Positions 11,730 through 25,114 of a DNA stretch of 64,000 bases are shown here, one piece after another. The DNA is taken from assembly GCA_024195265.1 (NCBI GenBank), contig JAJLRJ010000001.1, forward strand, positions 2,227,910-2,291,909, written 5' to 3'. This DNA is from Dendrophyllia cribrosa. Its lineage: Eukaryota; Cnidaria; Anthozoa; Scleractinia; Dendrophylliidae. The position numbers and the translations under genes are program-made. Below the pieces are notes generated by a model. The model saw only the letters and a program-made list of their open reading frames with translations, was not told the origin of the DNA and did not search any database. The stretch's first letter is position 1. The number at the start of each line of letters is the position of its first letter.

Positions 11730-14700
11730 CTGATTAAAGGTTTTACAGTTCTTTTGACGTTACTTTTGACATAATTTTGACTCGTGTCAAAAATACTAGA
11801 CATTTGATGCAAGTCACAGGTGAATCAAAGGCACCTTGTACAAGTCAAAGCAACATTTTGACAGCACCGTTCGAAAATTGTTCAATGGCTGACTTGCGAT
11901 CAACTTGTATTTTCTCCTGATAATGTTAAACAGTTATCAAACCATGCTATGGTCATGGTTCAAACAAAACTACAAAAACACTCGGAGAGAACGTCTCTAG
12001 ATGGCTCAGAGAATAGTAGTGCATATTTCGGAAAATTCCTCGGAAAGCAATCGAGCGTTCTCTTCGATGCAAATGAATTTTTCGCTAAACTTGAAAACAA
12101 TACCCGTGAATAATGAGGGCGCTCACTTGTGAACACGAAATCCGCGGGTAAAAATTGGTACATTGGAGGCCCTATTTTATTGCCTTACATAATTTCAATG
12201 TCCTTGATACTTGCAGGCCATATAAATTGATGATTAATCTCGAGATTGTCAAATTTAAAAAAAAAATTATCAAGCGGTTTCCAAATTATCATCACATTTG
12301 TAGGCGTAGATCAAATTACATACAAAAACTCACGGACGACAAGACTGATCTGAACGCACACCAAATCAAATCTTTCTTTCTAGCAATCGGCCAAAGCAAT
12401 TCCCCTTACTTTTTCACACACGATCTCAGATGGAATCAAACTACTATGAGATGAAACTGCATTTCCAAAGCGCATCGTTTTCTTTAGATATTAGCCAATT
12501 ATGTCAATAGGATGTTTTTCACTGTATTTATAATCCCCAATACTTCATCCCCGAAAATTTCTAAAACGCTATTATAGAATTTGTTCAATCTTTGCCATAA
12601 TCGAGGTACAAGCTCCCTTAAGCGATTACTGAAAAAACCTCCTGGTGCCGAGAAATAGGACGGCAAGTAAAAAACGTCATGGTGTCATTACGTTGCTATG
12701 GCAGCTCCGATGTTAATATAACATTGTTTTTATGATAATGGATAAAAAATTTGCTTTATAGTCTTGAAATATGAAGAAAATATCGCCAAAAGTGACAAAA
12801 GCAAAGAAAAATTAACTATAAAAGAGACACAATAACAGCCAAAATGTCAAAATTCTACACGAATGGCAAGTTTGATTTCCGTTGACCGCCTGTCATGAAA
12901 TCAAATTTGATGAAATGTAATTCACTTCCATCCTTGCAATCCTGCACTTTATCTCCAAACTACTGCTTTTGTTTTGCTCTATAGAATCTTTTTATCCATC
13001 TCAGTTGTATATTTGGTGGCATTTGGCGATATAACATGGAAATAACATTGATTAACATGGAAATAACATTGATATATAACATGGAAATAACATTGATATA
13101 ACATGGAAATAAGCTAAGCGAAAGTTGCGAGACAGTATCCTTATAATGTGTACATCTATTTCAAACATCACATTTACAAAAAAGGAACTCAATTATACCA
13201 TTAATTAAAACTATAACAAAATTCTCGAATCTGATTGGTTATCAGCAGGCCCGAATTGGACTCCACTCAGTCTTATTACCATTATAAATTAAATATCTAT
13301 TATTTTTGTGTAGGCTTTAATAAATGTTTACTTTCGTCATTTTAGTGTATCGTTGAAGGGTGGCGATAAAAAAAAACGCGAGAACAGATGCACTCTATTA
13401 TTAGGACTAGAAGCGTTTTTGTAAATAACTCATCGAATTCCGCGAAAATTTTACACGAGTGATATTTACCACTCACTTTTGATTTCCTTGCGCCGAATTC
13501 TAAGCAATGTGAAAATAATAGATTGTGGTAGCTTACTACAGACAAGAAAAGAGATTCAATTAAGTTGCAATTTTTTTCTTCAACAGATCTTTCTTGGAAA
13601 GAGCTAGACATCTTCGTTGGCTCGGGTAGCCTTTTCAAACTATATGCCTGTATATTACCCTGTAACTATAATTTATTTTGTAGCTTTCAATACAGTGGCT
13701 GATAACATAGTTGCATCATTATTAAAATTATAAATTATAGCTGCAGAACAAATGAGTTCCAAAATTTCAGCAGAGCTGGTAAACAATATTACCTCAGTAA
13801 ATAGCTTAAGAAATGCGCACAGCTTTGTGCTTTCAATGCATGAGAAGCTTGATATTTAAAAAGCGATTTTTGTTTCAAAAAGTCGTAAACACTACTAAAT
13901 GTATAAACCAAACAACAGCGTCATAAGGGCAGCGACAAAGGATTCATTTACATTCAAACGGCAACGTATGGAAAATACGCGTTTTGCTGTAACTTTGTTA
14001 TTGATATTTTCGTACGTTACTGTAGCCATTGTGCCAAAACTCTTCTGTTTTTCTTTCAGAACTTATCTATTTCACTGACATTGTTAACTGTTATTATAAT
14101 AATATTCTGGTGTATTGTCTGAATCAGCCGCATATTGCGACCAGTCTATACGATACAATATTGACCGCAGTCGCTATCCGTTTTAACCAATCAAATTAAT
14201 GAATGTAATAGTAAGCTTATACCACCAGGTAGTGACAGTAATGTAATAACTTTATTTCGTTTTGAATTCTTTATTATTTATACCATGGACCGAAACTCAG
14301 AAATTAATATCTTGGCGACAAAAGACGAATTAACAGCGGAAAAACCTCTTTAATTTTCGGTACAAACACTCACAGTTAGACAGGACAAAATAGCCGTTAA
14401 AAAAGTGTGAAAGAATACAAATGCAATGCATTCAAAGGCATCCAACTGACACGAGTTGACAAATAAAGTATGAATTTATCCAAGGCACGAAATAATTAAC
14501 TTTGAAACCCGGAAACTGTCGTAAACAAATCATACGTTCTGGAAACAGCTGGCACTAATGATCAAATATCTTGTGGTGTATGCGAATTAGCACCTCAAGG
14601 GGAATTTAATTTATCTTCAGTTTGCTATTTAATAAGCTTTTTTTTCTCGTCAGTGTATTTGTGGTTTGAAATTTCGAAGAATTACCAATGACATCAATGG

Positions 14701-14790
14701 ACAAAACGAATTGAAAATGCGCCAAACCGCCTCCGCAGTGACGTAAACGACAAACGAGATGGAATAACATTAAAGCCATTAGCGAGGCAA
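11730..14790. other. Non-coding stretch with one small minisatellite
   Basis: No supported gene. At 13028-13112 the motif ACATGGAAATAACATTGAT is repeated about five times. Otherwise AT-rich sequence with short chance frames. Confidence 0.5.
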
Positions 14791-14810
14791 ACAATGTTTA
14801 TTGCGAGCGC

Positions 14811-15349
14811 TTGTATATATGAAAGCCTGTTGGGGTCTTTGGTGCCGCAAAACATCGACAACACTCAGCACGAAGAAACGGAATGCAGGGTTAAATTAGA
14901 AACTTTACAAACTGTGTGATAACCCTTGTCTTCTGAATACAGAAATATCGCAACCAAATTTAAAAGGTAAGAAACGTATTTAGGTGAACGTTATACAATT
15001 ATTTCATTGTATATGATGGAAGAGAAATGTGATAAGTAAACCTAATAATTATAGAGTTTATATAATGAATGGTCGAAAGTCTTCTTCAGTGTAAGGTGTG
15101 GTATATGATTCAATGCAAAGTAATAAACATCGACAAATTTTACTGATCGACGAGTATAAAAATATATTCGGCTGTAACAAGAAAAATCGAGACATCATCG
15201 TGCAAGTATCTTTCAGTAAAGGCGCTAGCTTTAATATTAGGTTGTATAGCGACGGTCAATTCTGGGAACATGATTCGGACGAAATAGAAGTCGTTGACGA
15301 TCCTGTTAAAAGGAGCGATCCAGACTATATCAGAAACGAAGCATTTTAG
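14811..15349 (+). CDS. Possible small two-exon gene, 79-codon ORF, unknown function
   Basis: A TATATATGAAAG box near 14815 precedes a possible non-coding exon ending AAAAG|GTAAGA at about 14967. A TCTTCTTCAG acceptor at about 15089 then leads to an ATG at 15113 and an open frame to 15349. The product would begin MQSNKHRQILLIDEYKNIF and is acidic at the C terminus (DSDEIEVVDDP). No signal peptide, membrane segment or known domain is visible. The codon composition looks protein-like but I do not recognise the family, and the start upstream of 15113 is not an ATG. It may also be a remnant. Confidence 0.35.
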
Positions 15350-15581
15350 AAAATAAAAAACCGTGATTGCTTGTGAACAAGTATTCAAATAAATATTCGA
15401 TATAAAATCGGCCAAGTTTGACAAAGGCCAAAATTAAGATAACCATATAAACGACCAATTGAAAATTAAAATGATGTAAAGTGAAAAAATAAGTTACTCT
15501 TTACAAAAAAGAGAAAGAAAATCGTAGCGTTTTCGTGCCTATTGTAAACCAGGAGTGAAAACGTTTTCTCTCTGACGCAAA

Positions 15582-15833
15582 ATGGGGATTTTGGGGACAA
15601 AAAGAAGCGCTTCGAGAAGCTTAAGAGATAGAAACAGAAAATATACACAAGATGGATCTCTAATTATACATAACGAAAACATTGCGGTTGTTCCTACCTT
15701 TCCGGGTTCTCAGAGTAAAACGGATTTAAAACCACAAACAGGCTATTGGCAAGCGAAATGGTACAATATATGTGCAGTTATTTTCCTAGCTACCATTAAC
15801 AGAATAAATCCTAAATTCACAATTGAAAAATAA
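15582..15833 (+). CDS. Unassigned 83-codon ORF
   Basis: ATG at 15582 to stop at 15833. The N-terminal half is basic (KRSASRSLRDRNRKYTQDG), followed by a short hydrophobic stretch (WYNICAVIFLATI). It follows the 15.1-kb ORF on the same strand and could be another exon of it, but no joining splice signals were found. It may be a chance frame. Confidence 0.25.
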   Translation: MGILGTKRSASRSLRDRNRKYTQDGSLIIHNENIAVVPTFPGSQSKTDLKPQTGYWQAKWYNICAVIFLATINRINPKFTIEK

Positions 15834-16394
15834 AAAAGGTACATATGAACAAGGAAAAAAAATAACAAAGAGGGAATTTGTTCTTCTAAAGACAAGTTTT
15901 TTTGCATTAAATTTATCAGTTGAATCAGTTATCTCACATCTTCACCTCAACTTGTAAGAGTAGAAATTATCTTTATAAAAATGAGACCTTATCATGCAAT
16001 GAACGCACTAACTCTTTATTTCGCTTGGAATAAATCAGCAATATTTTTTTCTAATTAAAAATGCATTTCGATAAAATGTATTTCAATGTAGTTGTTTTAT
16101 TATAAACAACCACCACACGTCCCCAATAAAAAATGGCAATATAATATAAAGAATGCCGCTTGGGAAATCGTTTTAAATTTAAAAGTAAACGAAGATGTTG
16201 GGAGCGCCGTGGTTGGTTTATAGCTGTAAGTTAAGTTCGGTATACTTCAATAGACCTTAATATAAATAGGTCGCTCTGCAGTTTTGTCAACAAAGTTAAC
16301 ACAAAGGATACGAAATGTCAGGAAATGTAATCCCTTCACCATTGCCTCCTGCATCCAACTTCGCCAAAGTGTATGATGCTGTTTTTAAGTGTAA

Positions 16395-16850
16395 CTCCAT
16401 TATTCAAATGAAAGCTATTAAACAATCAGTTCCCAGTGGCTGATTATGCCGTACAAGGTGCCGGGTTTTCCTTCTCGAGTCAGTGACCATTCGCTTTCCT
16501 GTGGTATTGAACATTTTACTGTACAAGAACATTCGAACTTTTGAGTCCATGAATGAAATTTTGAAGTGTGACCATTCAAATGAAAGCTATTGAGCAATAT
16601 TTCCCAGTGGCTGATTATGCTGTACAAGTCGTGTTTTCCTTCTCGAGTCAGTGACCATTCACTTTCCTGTGGTATTGAATATTTTGCTGTAAAAGAAGGT
16701 TCTAACTTTTGAGTCCGTGAATGAAATCCTAAAGTGTGACTACTCAAATGAAAGCTACTGAGCAGTATTTTCCCGTGGTACTGTTTATTGAAATAAATGT
16801 ACAAGAAGATTCTAACTTTTGAGTCCGTGTATGAAATCCTAAAGCGGGAG
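16395..16850. repeat. Second array of the 106-bp satellite family
   Basis: Diverged copies of the unit seen at 6.2 kb (CATTCAAATGAAAGCTATTGAG, then a TTCCCAGTGGCTGATTATGC variant). The minus-strand 128-codon frame here is only the repeat read through (LLSSFHLSSHTLGFHS and similar) and is not a gene. Confidence 0.88.
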
Positions 16851-16993
16851 AAGGTGGGATATAGCTACAGTGTTGTTTGCTTTGCGTTTGCTCTCAATTT
16901 ATTTGCCAGTTTTTATTGAATACATAAATTAAACACGGCTCACGTTCGTGAATGTTTCCATTTCAGCGAAAAAAACACACATCGTGATAAATC

Positions 16994-17740
16994 ATGGCGA
17001 GTGCAAAAGAATTACTTACAGTACCCTTGACAAGAAAATACGGCAGCATGCCCTCGTTGGCCCAAAAATCAATGATATCTCTTGAGTATAAAGACGAAAG
17101 TTTTATACACCGAAGGATTTCCGGTGGCTCCGAACCCCAAAAGACTGGAAACAAACAAAGCAAAGCACAGGAAAGCCAAGGAGTGCCACTGGCTCCGATA
17201 TCATCAGAAACTCCCGCCAAAACTGTCCGCGCTCTCAGTTTTCGGCGGGAAAATGGCTGGCGTAGCCCTCTGCTTGAACGGCAACAAACAATGGCGGTGA
17301 ACCAGGTTAACGCAGGGGCGATCAAAACCCCAAATATGGAGAAAACGTCGTTGAGTGTCAGCAAGCGAAGATTGAATGAAAACATGAAATTTCCGGATGG
17401 CCGACATTCCGAATGGTTAAATAGAATTTCTGCCTTTAATGAGAGACACAATGGCGTGAAAATGGTCAATGCCAGCGCCAAAACTGGATTGCAGGTTAAG
17501 GAGCAAACTAACAATTTCCACAGAGGTCAAGACACGAAGTGTGTTAAATCTAGAAAGACGCCGTTGACAAGAAAGAAAGACATTCCGAACAAGACGGTTA
17601 CCACAAACAAAAATACGGAAAAATATTCCCAAGCATTCTCGCTGGAGAGAGAATTCTACTTTCAGGACTACAGACAAAAATGTATTCAGTGGTTAAAATC
17701 TTTACCGGACAGTGAAACGCAGCTCACGAGCTTACGTTAG
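16994..17740 (+). CDS. Single-exon gene, 248-residue basic protein of unknown function
   Basis: ATG at 16994 in good context (AATCATGGCG), stop at 17740, no internal interruption. A TTTCCATTTCAG acceptor about 30 bp upstream suggests a 5' UTR intron. The protein is Lys/Arg/Ser-rich, starts MASAKELLTVPLTRKYGSMP and has no signal peptide or membrane segment. It is probably disordered except for a C-terminal patch (EREFYFQDYRQKCIQWLKSL) that looks like a short amphipathic helix and could be a binding motif. It contains repeated TPLTRK-like basic motifs. A candidate AATAAA lies at 17833. The gene is convergent with AP5B1, 0.84 kb away. I do not recognise the family; the length and sharp contrast with surrounding AT-rich DNA argue that it is real. 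Confidence 0.75.
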   Translation: MASAKELLTVPLTRKYGSMPSLAQKSMISLEYKDESFIHRRISGGSEPQKTGNKQSKAQESQGVPLAPISSETPAKTVRALSFRRENGWRSPLLERQQTMAVNQVNAGAIKTPNMEKTSLSVSKRRLNENMKFPDGRHSEWLNRISAFNERHNGVKMVNASAKTGLQVKEQTNNFHRGQDTKCVKSRKTPLTRKKDIPNKTVTTNKNTEKYSQAFSLEREFYFQDYRQKCIQWLKSLPDSETQLTSLR

Positions 17741-18583
17741 AAACGCATCGGGGAATAATATATAGGGGTACTATGGTTCGGTCAACACCCGACCCCCCGA
17801 TCCCCCGACCCCCCCGTCCTCCCCATTGCCATAATAAATCCGCCAATGTTTTCTTTTTTTTTCTTTTTTTGGTGTACAAACAACAAAAGAACATCCTTAT
17901 AACATCCTTATAATAAACATCATGTTCAAAACTGTATATAATTACAGCCAGAAGTTTGTGTACAATAAAAAAATATCTTTATAAGATGTTTACATTATTT
18001 ACACTGTAAATAAAAATGTCAGACATAAACATAAAAAAGACTGTTCTCGTTTAATTCTAAAACATATTTACAATTATAGAAATGCACGAAATGATTGGAA
18101 TATCGAGGGCAAACTCTTCCGGCACTACCTTCCTTCGTTTATTACAGGTCATTCTATTCAGCTGGTCTCTACAGCATCATTGTAGAAGTGGCTGGTCAAT
18201 CCACGAGGTTTAAATTTTTTCGTCATAGGGAAATTTCATATAATTTTGGTCTGCTGGGCTAAGAAAATACTTTCATACCAAAACATTTACTATCAGTTTA
18301 AAAATTAATTCTATTTCGCGAAAGTTCAGTATTAATTACACTGTTCTGCTAATATATTTTTTGTCAGACCCAACTCGCTTGAATGCTAGGCCGGGTGCAT
18401 AGACACATTTACACGGTTTATACTCATTCATTCCACGAGTGTTCGGAGCCATTTCTGATTGGATATAAGATTTCGAGATCTTCCCATAAAATCAGTCGTT
18501 GTTTGACGATGAAAACACTGACACAATCACGGCTGGGGCGCCAGGCCTCTCTAGCTATAGCTCAGATGCCAATTCGGATGAGG
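17741..18583. other. Convergent intergenic spacer and 3' UTRs
   Basis: AT-rich spacer between the stop of the 248-residue gene and the stop of AP5B1. It holds candidate poly(A) signals for the left gene (17833) and, on the minus strand, an AATAAA at about 18138-18143 for AP5B1. No other feature is seen. Confidence 0.5.
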
Positions 18584-18747
18584 TTATCCGCTGACCCGCT
18601 CGAACTGCAGTAGATAAGACTCCACGACCTGAAGCAGTCGCCAATCATCCGTTGCCACGGAAACCACAGTTTTGTTATTTAGAGGACGAAATTCTAGCAG
18701 AAGGTGTTGAAGAGGTGGCAAGAATATCCCAAGTTGTATTTCATCAT
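18584..18747 (-). CDS. AP5B1: AP5B1 last exon with stop codon
   Basis: TCTCTTTTTAG acceptor, then 53 codons and TAA at 18584. The peptide has IFLPPLQHLLLEFRP and SVATDDWRLLQVVESYLL, the conserved C-terminal end of AP5B1 (FLPP, ATDDW). Confidence 0.93.
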
Positions 18748-20371
18748 CTAAAAAGAGAATGTTATCGGTTAGAAACATCAACGATGCTTGGTGCGGAAAA
18801 TCATCAAAACAACAACAGGTACCCACTAAGCGGTCTCAGTTAAGCGACACTTACCCGAAGCACTCGTAACAAAAGGAAGAAGGCGGTCCTCGATGATCCT
18901 TCCCATGGTACTCCACTCCACAGAGAGACAGATGATGGACTCGGCCCCAGTACCCGTGGGGTTTTCACTGCAAGATAAGCAATGCAAGGTTACCAAGGTT
19001 ACCCAGAATCAAACCTCCTCTAAATATACCTGAGTCTGCACTGAAACCCATGTGTGACTGTTATAATAAAAGCTACTGAGGTGGTTCTAACTATTGAGAC
19101 TGCAGTTGAAATCCTAAAATATATATAACCGATCGAGAACCGATCGATTGAGGAGCTTTCAAGTTGTAGTGATTTTCTTTTTCCTTTATTTCTTTATTTT
19201 TTCTTTGTTTTTGGCCATATTAATATTTTTGAAAAATATTTTACGTGTTTTGAACTTGGGTTTTTTGTTACGTCAAAAATTCAAGGATCTATTTCCGCCG
19301 CGCGTTCTCGAGTCAGGTATCTATTTCTCGAGCGCCGGATCACTTCCCGCGGGATCATCCCCCAGCCCGTCTCCCGCGCGAGTAATTATCGAGTTAAAAG
19401 AAACTGCTTTGTAAAACTGCTTTAAAAGCAGTTTAACGCCAATAAAGTTTGCGGCAATAAACGAGAACACATATTCACCGCGTACCCGGTTCGCTGAACT
19501 TTTGTGATGTAGTCCTGTAACACAGAAAATAGCTTTCCTTTGACAACATGGAGGGGAGCCATCTAAAACAACAAGTGAAATATCATTAATCCACCGTAAA
19601 CAGAAGAAGTCCGGTAATGGGAAAGAAAGAGGAAAATAACTGGAAGAAGTGGCTAATAAGACACTTATAATAACCAGACAAAATGCTAAGGGGGTACCTA
19701 ACCAGCGGAGAAAGGCGGGAGGGGGGGGGGGGGGGGGGGGGGCGACAAAATGAAGTTAAATTCATTCACTTTATAACGTGTTATTAAAACAGCTGTTATT
19801 ATGTTTGCCACACAACGCTTCTCGGGGGATTTGTTGCGTGACAACTCAAATAACGGCTGCTAAGGGGTCTAAGCTACTCATGTCCGTGTGTCATGTTTTT
19901 GAGTACTCCAATGTTAGTAGTTTATTATTTGCATTGAGATATAAGCTTAAAGATGGCGAAGACAAAAACATGTTTACCTTGTATTTATCTGGAACGCGAA
20001 GGGGAACAAATAAGTCAGAAAATTGCACCGGCAAATTATCCAGCTTCATTGCGCAGGTTAGACCGCTCTCTTCACTGAAAATTGCCCTGAAAAACAAAGA
20101 ACGTTTAACTTTTTAATATTTATTGTTTGTTGAATCAGAGAATATTAAGAACGCTTTAACAATCGTATTTGAAAACGCAATCTTCCGGGATACTTTCAAT
20201 CCCTCCAAAAATACTCCAATTATTATGGTTACACAGAGCCTGTTTAGGCTCTTAGATAGTGAAAATAAGAATAAACAAAGCGCAGTAAGAAAGGCAACAC
20301 TTTCCTTTTTTTCTTGTTCCCATTTTATGAAAGGCTGGAACAGATTACATCACACAGCGTGTGGGTGACTG

Positions 20372-20412
<41 letters not shown>

Positions 20413-23400
20413 GAATACGATTCTCCAGCTACTTACAAACTGGTTTTTGAATCTTACCTAACTTGAAAAATAGCAGGTACAGGATCAAGAGGGCAGAAAT
20501 GGACAGTGATCTGGCAACAACCTGATGAAGGAACGAAAAGAATTTCAATTATATGCCTTCTTCTTTCCTTACTTCATCCCAATCCATATATGCGCCTGGT
20601 GACCCGAAACGGGTATATTACCACTTAACCCCACCCAACCCTGCTTATCGGAAATAAGTACTACTGTGACTTGAGGAAAGGCGCACTTCAGGGTCCTGAA
20701 TACTGGCACCTGCTTCAAAATCCCCTTGGTAGCGTCTAGTCAAATACTCTTTTGTGGAAGTACATGAAAGCAAGACAGTTTAGAATTAAACACAATGTAA
20801 AAATGTTTTTGTTTATTGAAGACTGTCACCTTCGAATGGCTGGCTGTCTGCCTGCCTCGCCAGCTGGCTTTTGTGAACAGTCAGTCTGTTTGCATGTCCA
20901 CCTGTCTGCCTTTCATGGTCAATCTATTTGTCTGTCTACCAGTTTTTGTGTCTGTCTGTCTTTCAGTCTTTGTCTCTTTCTGTATGAATGTTCTAAGAAT
21001 AGACATCACAAATGTAAAACACTTTCTCACCTTCAGAAGGACTCGAAGATTTAGCCGCTGATAGGTAGGAAATGTGGACATCTAATGAAAAGATCAGTCA
21101 AGAAAAACTTAAAAACGCAATAACTAAGTTAAGTAGGTAAGTAAAGTATAACAGTGTAAAATAGAAAACAACAAACGGAGAACAGAAGCAGATAGGAGAC
21201 AAACCGTCAAGTTTCTTGTAGCGTCTTTCAGAATGAAACTTTAGGACGAGAGCATAGATTATCCTTGGTGTTGACGAAGTTGGAGAATCCGTCTGCTAAC
21301 AAAACGAAAAGGAGTCAGTCAGACAGTCAGTCTGTCCATCAGTCAGTCAGTCACCTGGTCAGTCAATGAATCCGTCAGTCAGACAGTCAGTCAGTCACCT
21401 GGTCAGTCAATGAATCCGTCAGTCAGACAGTCAGTCTGTCCATCAGTCAGTCAGTCAGTCAGTCACCTAGTCAGTCAATGAATCCGTCAGCCAGACAGTC
21501 AGTCTCTGTCCATCAGTCAGTCAGGCATCTGGTCAGTCAATGAATCCGTCAGCCAGACAGTCAGTCTGTCCATCAGTCAGTCAATCAGTCACTATGTTAG
21601 TAATTAAGTTAGTCAGTCATTTGGTCAATGAATCAGTCAGTCAGTTAGTCATGACAGACACGGTAGGGAAAAAACAGCGGACCGACTGTCATAAAAATAG
21701 AATCTGGAAGACATCAAGACATGATAACAACGATACATCTTTCTCATACTTACAAAATGCACGTAATAAGTAATGGGTATTTCTTTGTCGTATGTCGTTT
21801 CAAGCACCTTAAGATATTGATCCAAAAGTCCTGCAGTGAACAAAATAGCGATAATTTAAAATAAAACACAGCAACAACAACAACAAAGTTAAGCACCAAG
21901 TAAAGAAAGAGTGCTATCGGCACGCACCTCTTGTAATGGGTACCTCCTCGAGTTCACCAAGCGCTGAGGTCTTCAAATCAGCAAGGGAACCATCACACAC
22001 GGGCTGGGGAGCCCTGTTAAAAAAAACAAACGCAGAAAAGATTATACTCTTGAGAGCAAGCAATATGAAAATTTAAAACAAAATCTTAATTTTGTTTTGA
22101 AAAATACAGAAACATGAAACAGTACTATACGAAAGTAGCTAAAATTTCAATTTTCAAAGTTTGAACCACATTACACGGCTCAAGATTTAACCCATTAACT
22201 CCCAAGAGTGCCAAATATCAAAATTCAAGAAAAATCCCAAATTTCATTTTGTATAATATTAAAAAACAAATGGTACCATGCAAAAGTACTGCCGAAGCTA
22301 AGAGGTTTCTTTTGAATGGTCACACCATAGGGTTTCATCCACAGACTCAAAAGTTAGAAGTTACACTCATGTCTCCATAATTGACCCTGGGAGTGAAGGG
22401 TTAAATTTGTCTGTGATAGTGAAAGGGTTCAAAAGGACTTCAAGAACAAGCATGCTATTATTACTACTACGCCTGCTTTTTCGACCGAATTTGCAATTCG
22501 CACTCATGAACCTTACACGGCTCATCTTCATGAAAACTACAGTTATTATGCTACCGCGTTAGCAAGGGATTTCTGCATTCTACGATGTTGTGGAAAGCAA
22601 CAATTAACGACAAGGGAAAAAAGAAATTAACTTCCTACTTGGAAAAGCACTTACTGCACTTGAAATATTCAAATACCTGGTAAGTTTGAGAAATGGTGTG
22701 CCGAGATGTTTTACAGGCGGGGGAACTGGGAACGTACTGGTTGTGATGTCATCTGCAGAGAAAGGCAGGTTATTTGAGAATTGAGAGACGGAAAAAGGAT
22801 TGAGCGAAAAACCCGAAAGTCAAAATGTAACATTCGTACCGGCAATAACGTTAGGGAGACCCTGTTTAGTTGTTTCTGATGCCAGGATCTTGGAACACTG
22901 CTCGGAAGAAATTAAAACAGAGAAGATAAACTTACTTCCCAATTTACAGACGTTGATTGACTGTAGAGATATGTTTGATCAGTTTGATCATATGGTTTAC
23001 ATACCTTTTTACTGGACACATTGGTCAACAAACAGTAATAAAACCTTGCACGGTCCCTAATGTCTGGAAGTAGTATTAAGGAAAACAACAAAGGCAAAAC
23101 TTAACAGTTAGGCTGGGATATGAAATGATATATATGAAATAAATCATATAGTTAATCATATGAAATGATATATATGAAATAAATCATAGTTAGGCTGGGA
23201 TAGTTCTGTGTGTGCGCGGTGGTGTAGTGGCTAGAAGCGGGTTGGACTACAGGTTCGAGCCCTCAGGTTTCTTCCATCGTGTTGATTCGTTTGACAAGAA
23301 ACTTTGCCCTGGCACGTTGTCTCTCTCCATCCAGGTGTATGGGTACTGGCGACAAAATGCTGGGAATAACCCTGTAATTGACTAGCATCTCATCTAGTTG

Positions 23401-25083
23401 TGTATGCTACAGAAACCGGGTTAAGGTGGCTGAACACAGTTTCACTGTACCTATGCGTCATTCACTGTCATTTTAAAACCACTAACGTCTGGGCGCCCAA
23501 AATTGGGGAGGCATACGATTAAGCAACAAGCTATATATTTTGATATTTTTGTTGAGCTTTTAGGGTGTTGCCATGGCAACACGGTGGATTGAAAATCAGC
23601 CTGCAATATTTGGTTTCTTTTATTTTCAGAAAATCTAGTCATTAGATTTTGTCCATCATTTGTCTCCAGTAAACTCGTAAAAATATCCGCATGTTAACAC
23701 TGGTCTCATGTAATTTTGACAGAGGGATCTTCCGTAATTTGTGGTTTAATATGTTTGCGTTTTGTAAAAATCTCCTCTGTTAGATTTCAAATTTTTGATG
23801 GCAGGTGAGTTTGGCATATTCGGAACTATTATTGTGCCAAATTTCGTGAAATTCTAATGAATAGTTTCGTAGAAATCAGCACGTTTCCGAGGAAATTCGC
23901 TAAAACATCCAGTCACAATTTTTTGGTCAACTGCGCATGCGTTGCATTTGACTGGGTTCTCGATCCAAAGACAAAAACGACCAAAAAGGCAGTGTATTTC
24001 TTCAATGGTTCTATATATTATCTATTGATTGAACAAACATTTTTACTAACGAAAAATTGTTTGATTTTAAGACGAAAAACAACACTTTCGCGATCCACGC
24101 TGAGCAAAATAAAATGATCGCTGAACAGGCGCCACGTTTGTTTTTCTCAAAACTCTGCGCGCGCTGACTCACGTAAGCAGCTCAAATTGAAGAGCGCGCG
24201 CAAACTGTGTTCAGCCACCTTAAGCTCCGACTGTGTGGGACACCCGTGGCTCGTCTGCGACTTTACCTTCACCTTATATGGTCGTCGTACTCTACAACAT
24301 GGACTTTGTATCGATGTTTTGACGAGAAATAGGACCTGACCAATGCTTGAGTGACACATTAAACAATTTACAAACACAAAACAAACTGCAACACAACATG
24401 TTTAGGATACCGATATCCTGATAACTTGCGCAGATAAAAAGGAGCAGATTGCCAAGCTCTGAAAGAATGAAAAAGGATTATTTAATATTGAAATCACCTC
24501 CAGACTAGAGAAAACTGTGGGTGTATTTGTTTCCTCCATCTTTTGCCTTTTAGACTCGGGCCTAAAATCAATCAGTTCACCAACAATGAGGTAGCCCGAC
24601 ATTTTTCGTGTCTAAGGACCTATTAATGTTTTCCCACAAGGAAGGAGCCCGGGACATGTCATTTGAAGGCTTCAAAGTTAACATTTAAAGAATACAAATT
24701 TACTTGATAAACACGCAGGTCACAGTATTACATGAACAAGGGAGAACGTAAAATTTAATCATGGTGCAAGTGTGTTCACCTGTGACTGTAGAACTCGTAT
24801 GATGATGCAGTAGAATACTGTAACACACGGCTAGCACACAGTTTCCCACACTCCAGTTACCAGTGCGGGTGATCTCAGATTTATCAAGGACTTGAACCAA
24901 GAAACGAATTGTAGGCTAAAAATAAACACGAAAACAATTTAAACTACTTTCATGACACCCATCTTTTCTTTGATTGTGCATCGATAACGATATGTCTAAA
25001 GGGAACAAGAAGCTACTTTTTACTTCCACGCCTGTGTAATAAGAGGACAGGAAACATTAAGGCTAAGTTTACATTGATAATGT

Positions 25084-25114
<31 letters not shown>

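Noticed and set aside
16418..16804. 128-codon minus-strand ORF
   Set aside because: It is two units of the 106-bp satellite read through; the internal peptide repeat follows the DNA repeat.
24482..24498. 17-nt AP5B1 micro-exon (VFSSLE)
   Set aside because: Phase and family similarity are satisfied by joining exon 22 directly to 24458-24411; the micro-exon lacks a pyrimidine tract and would break the phase.
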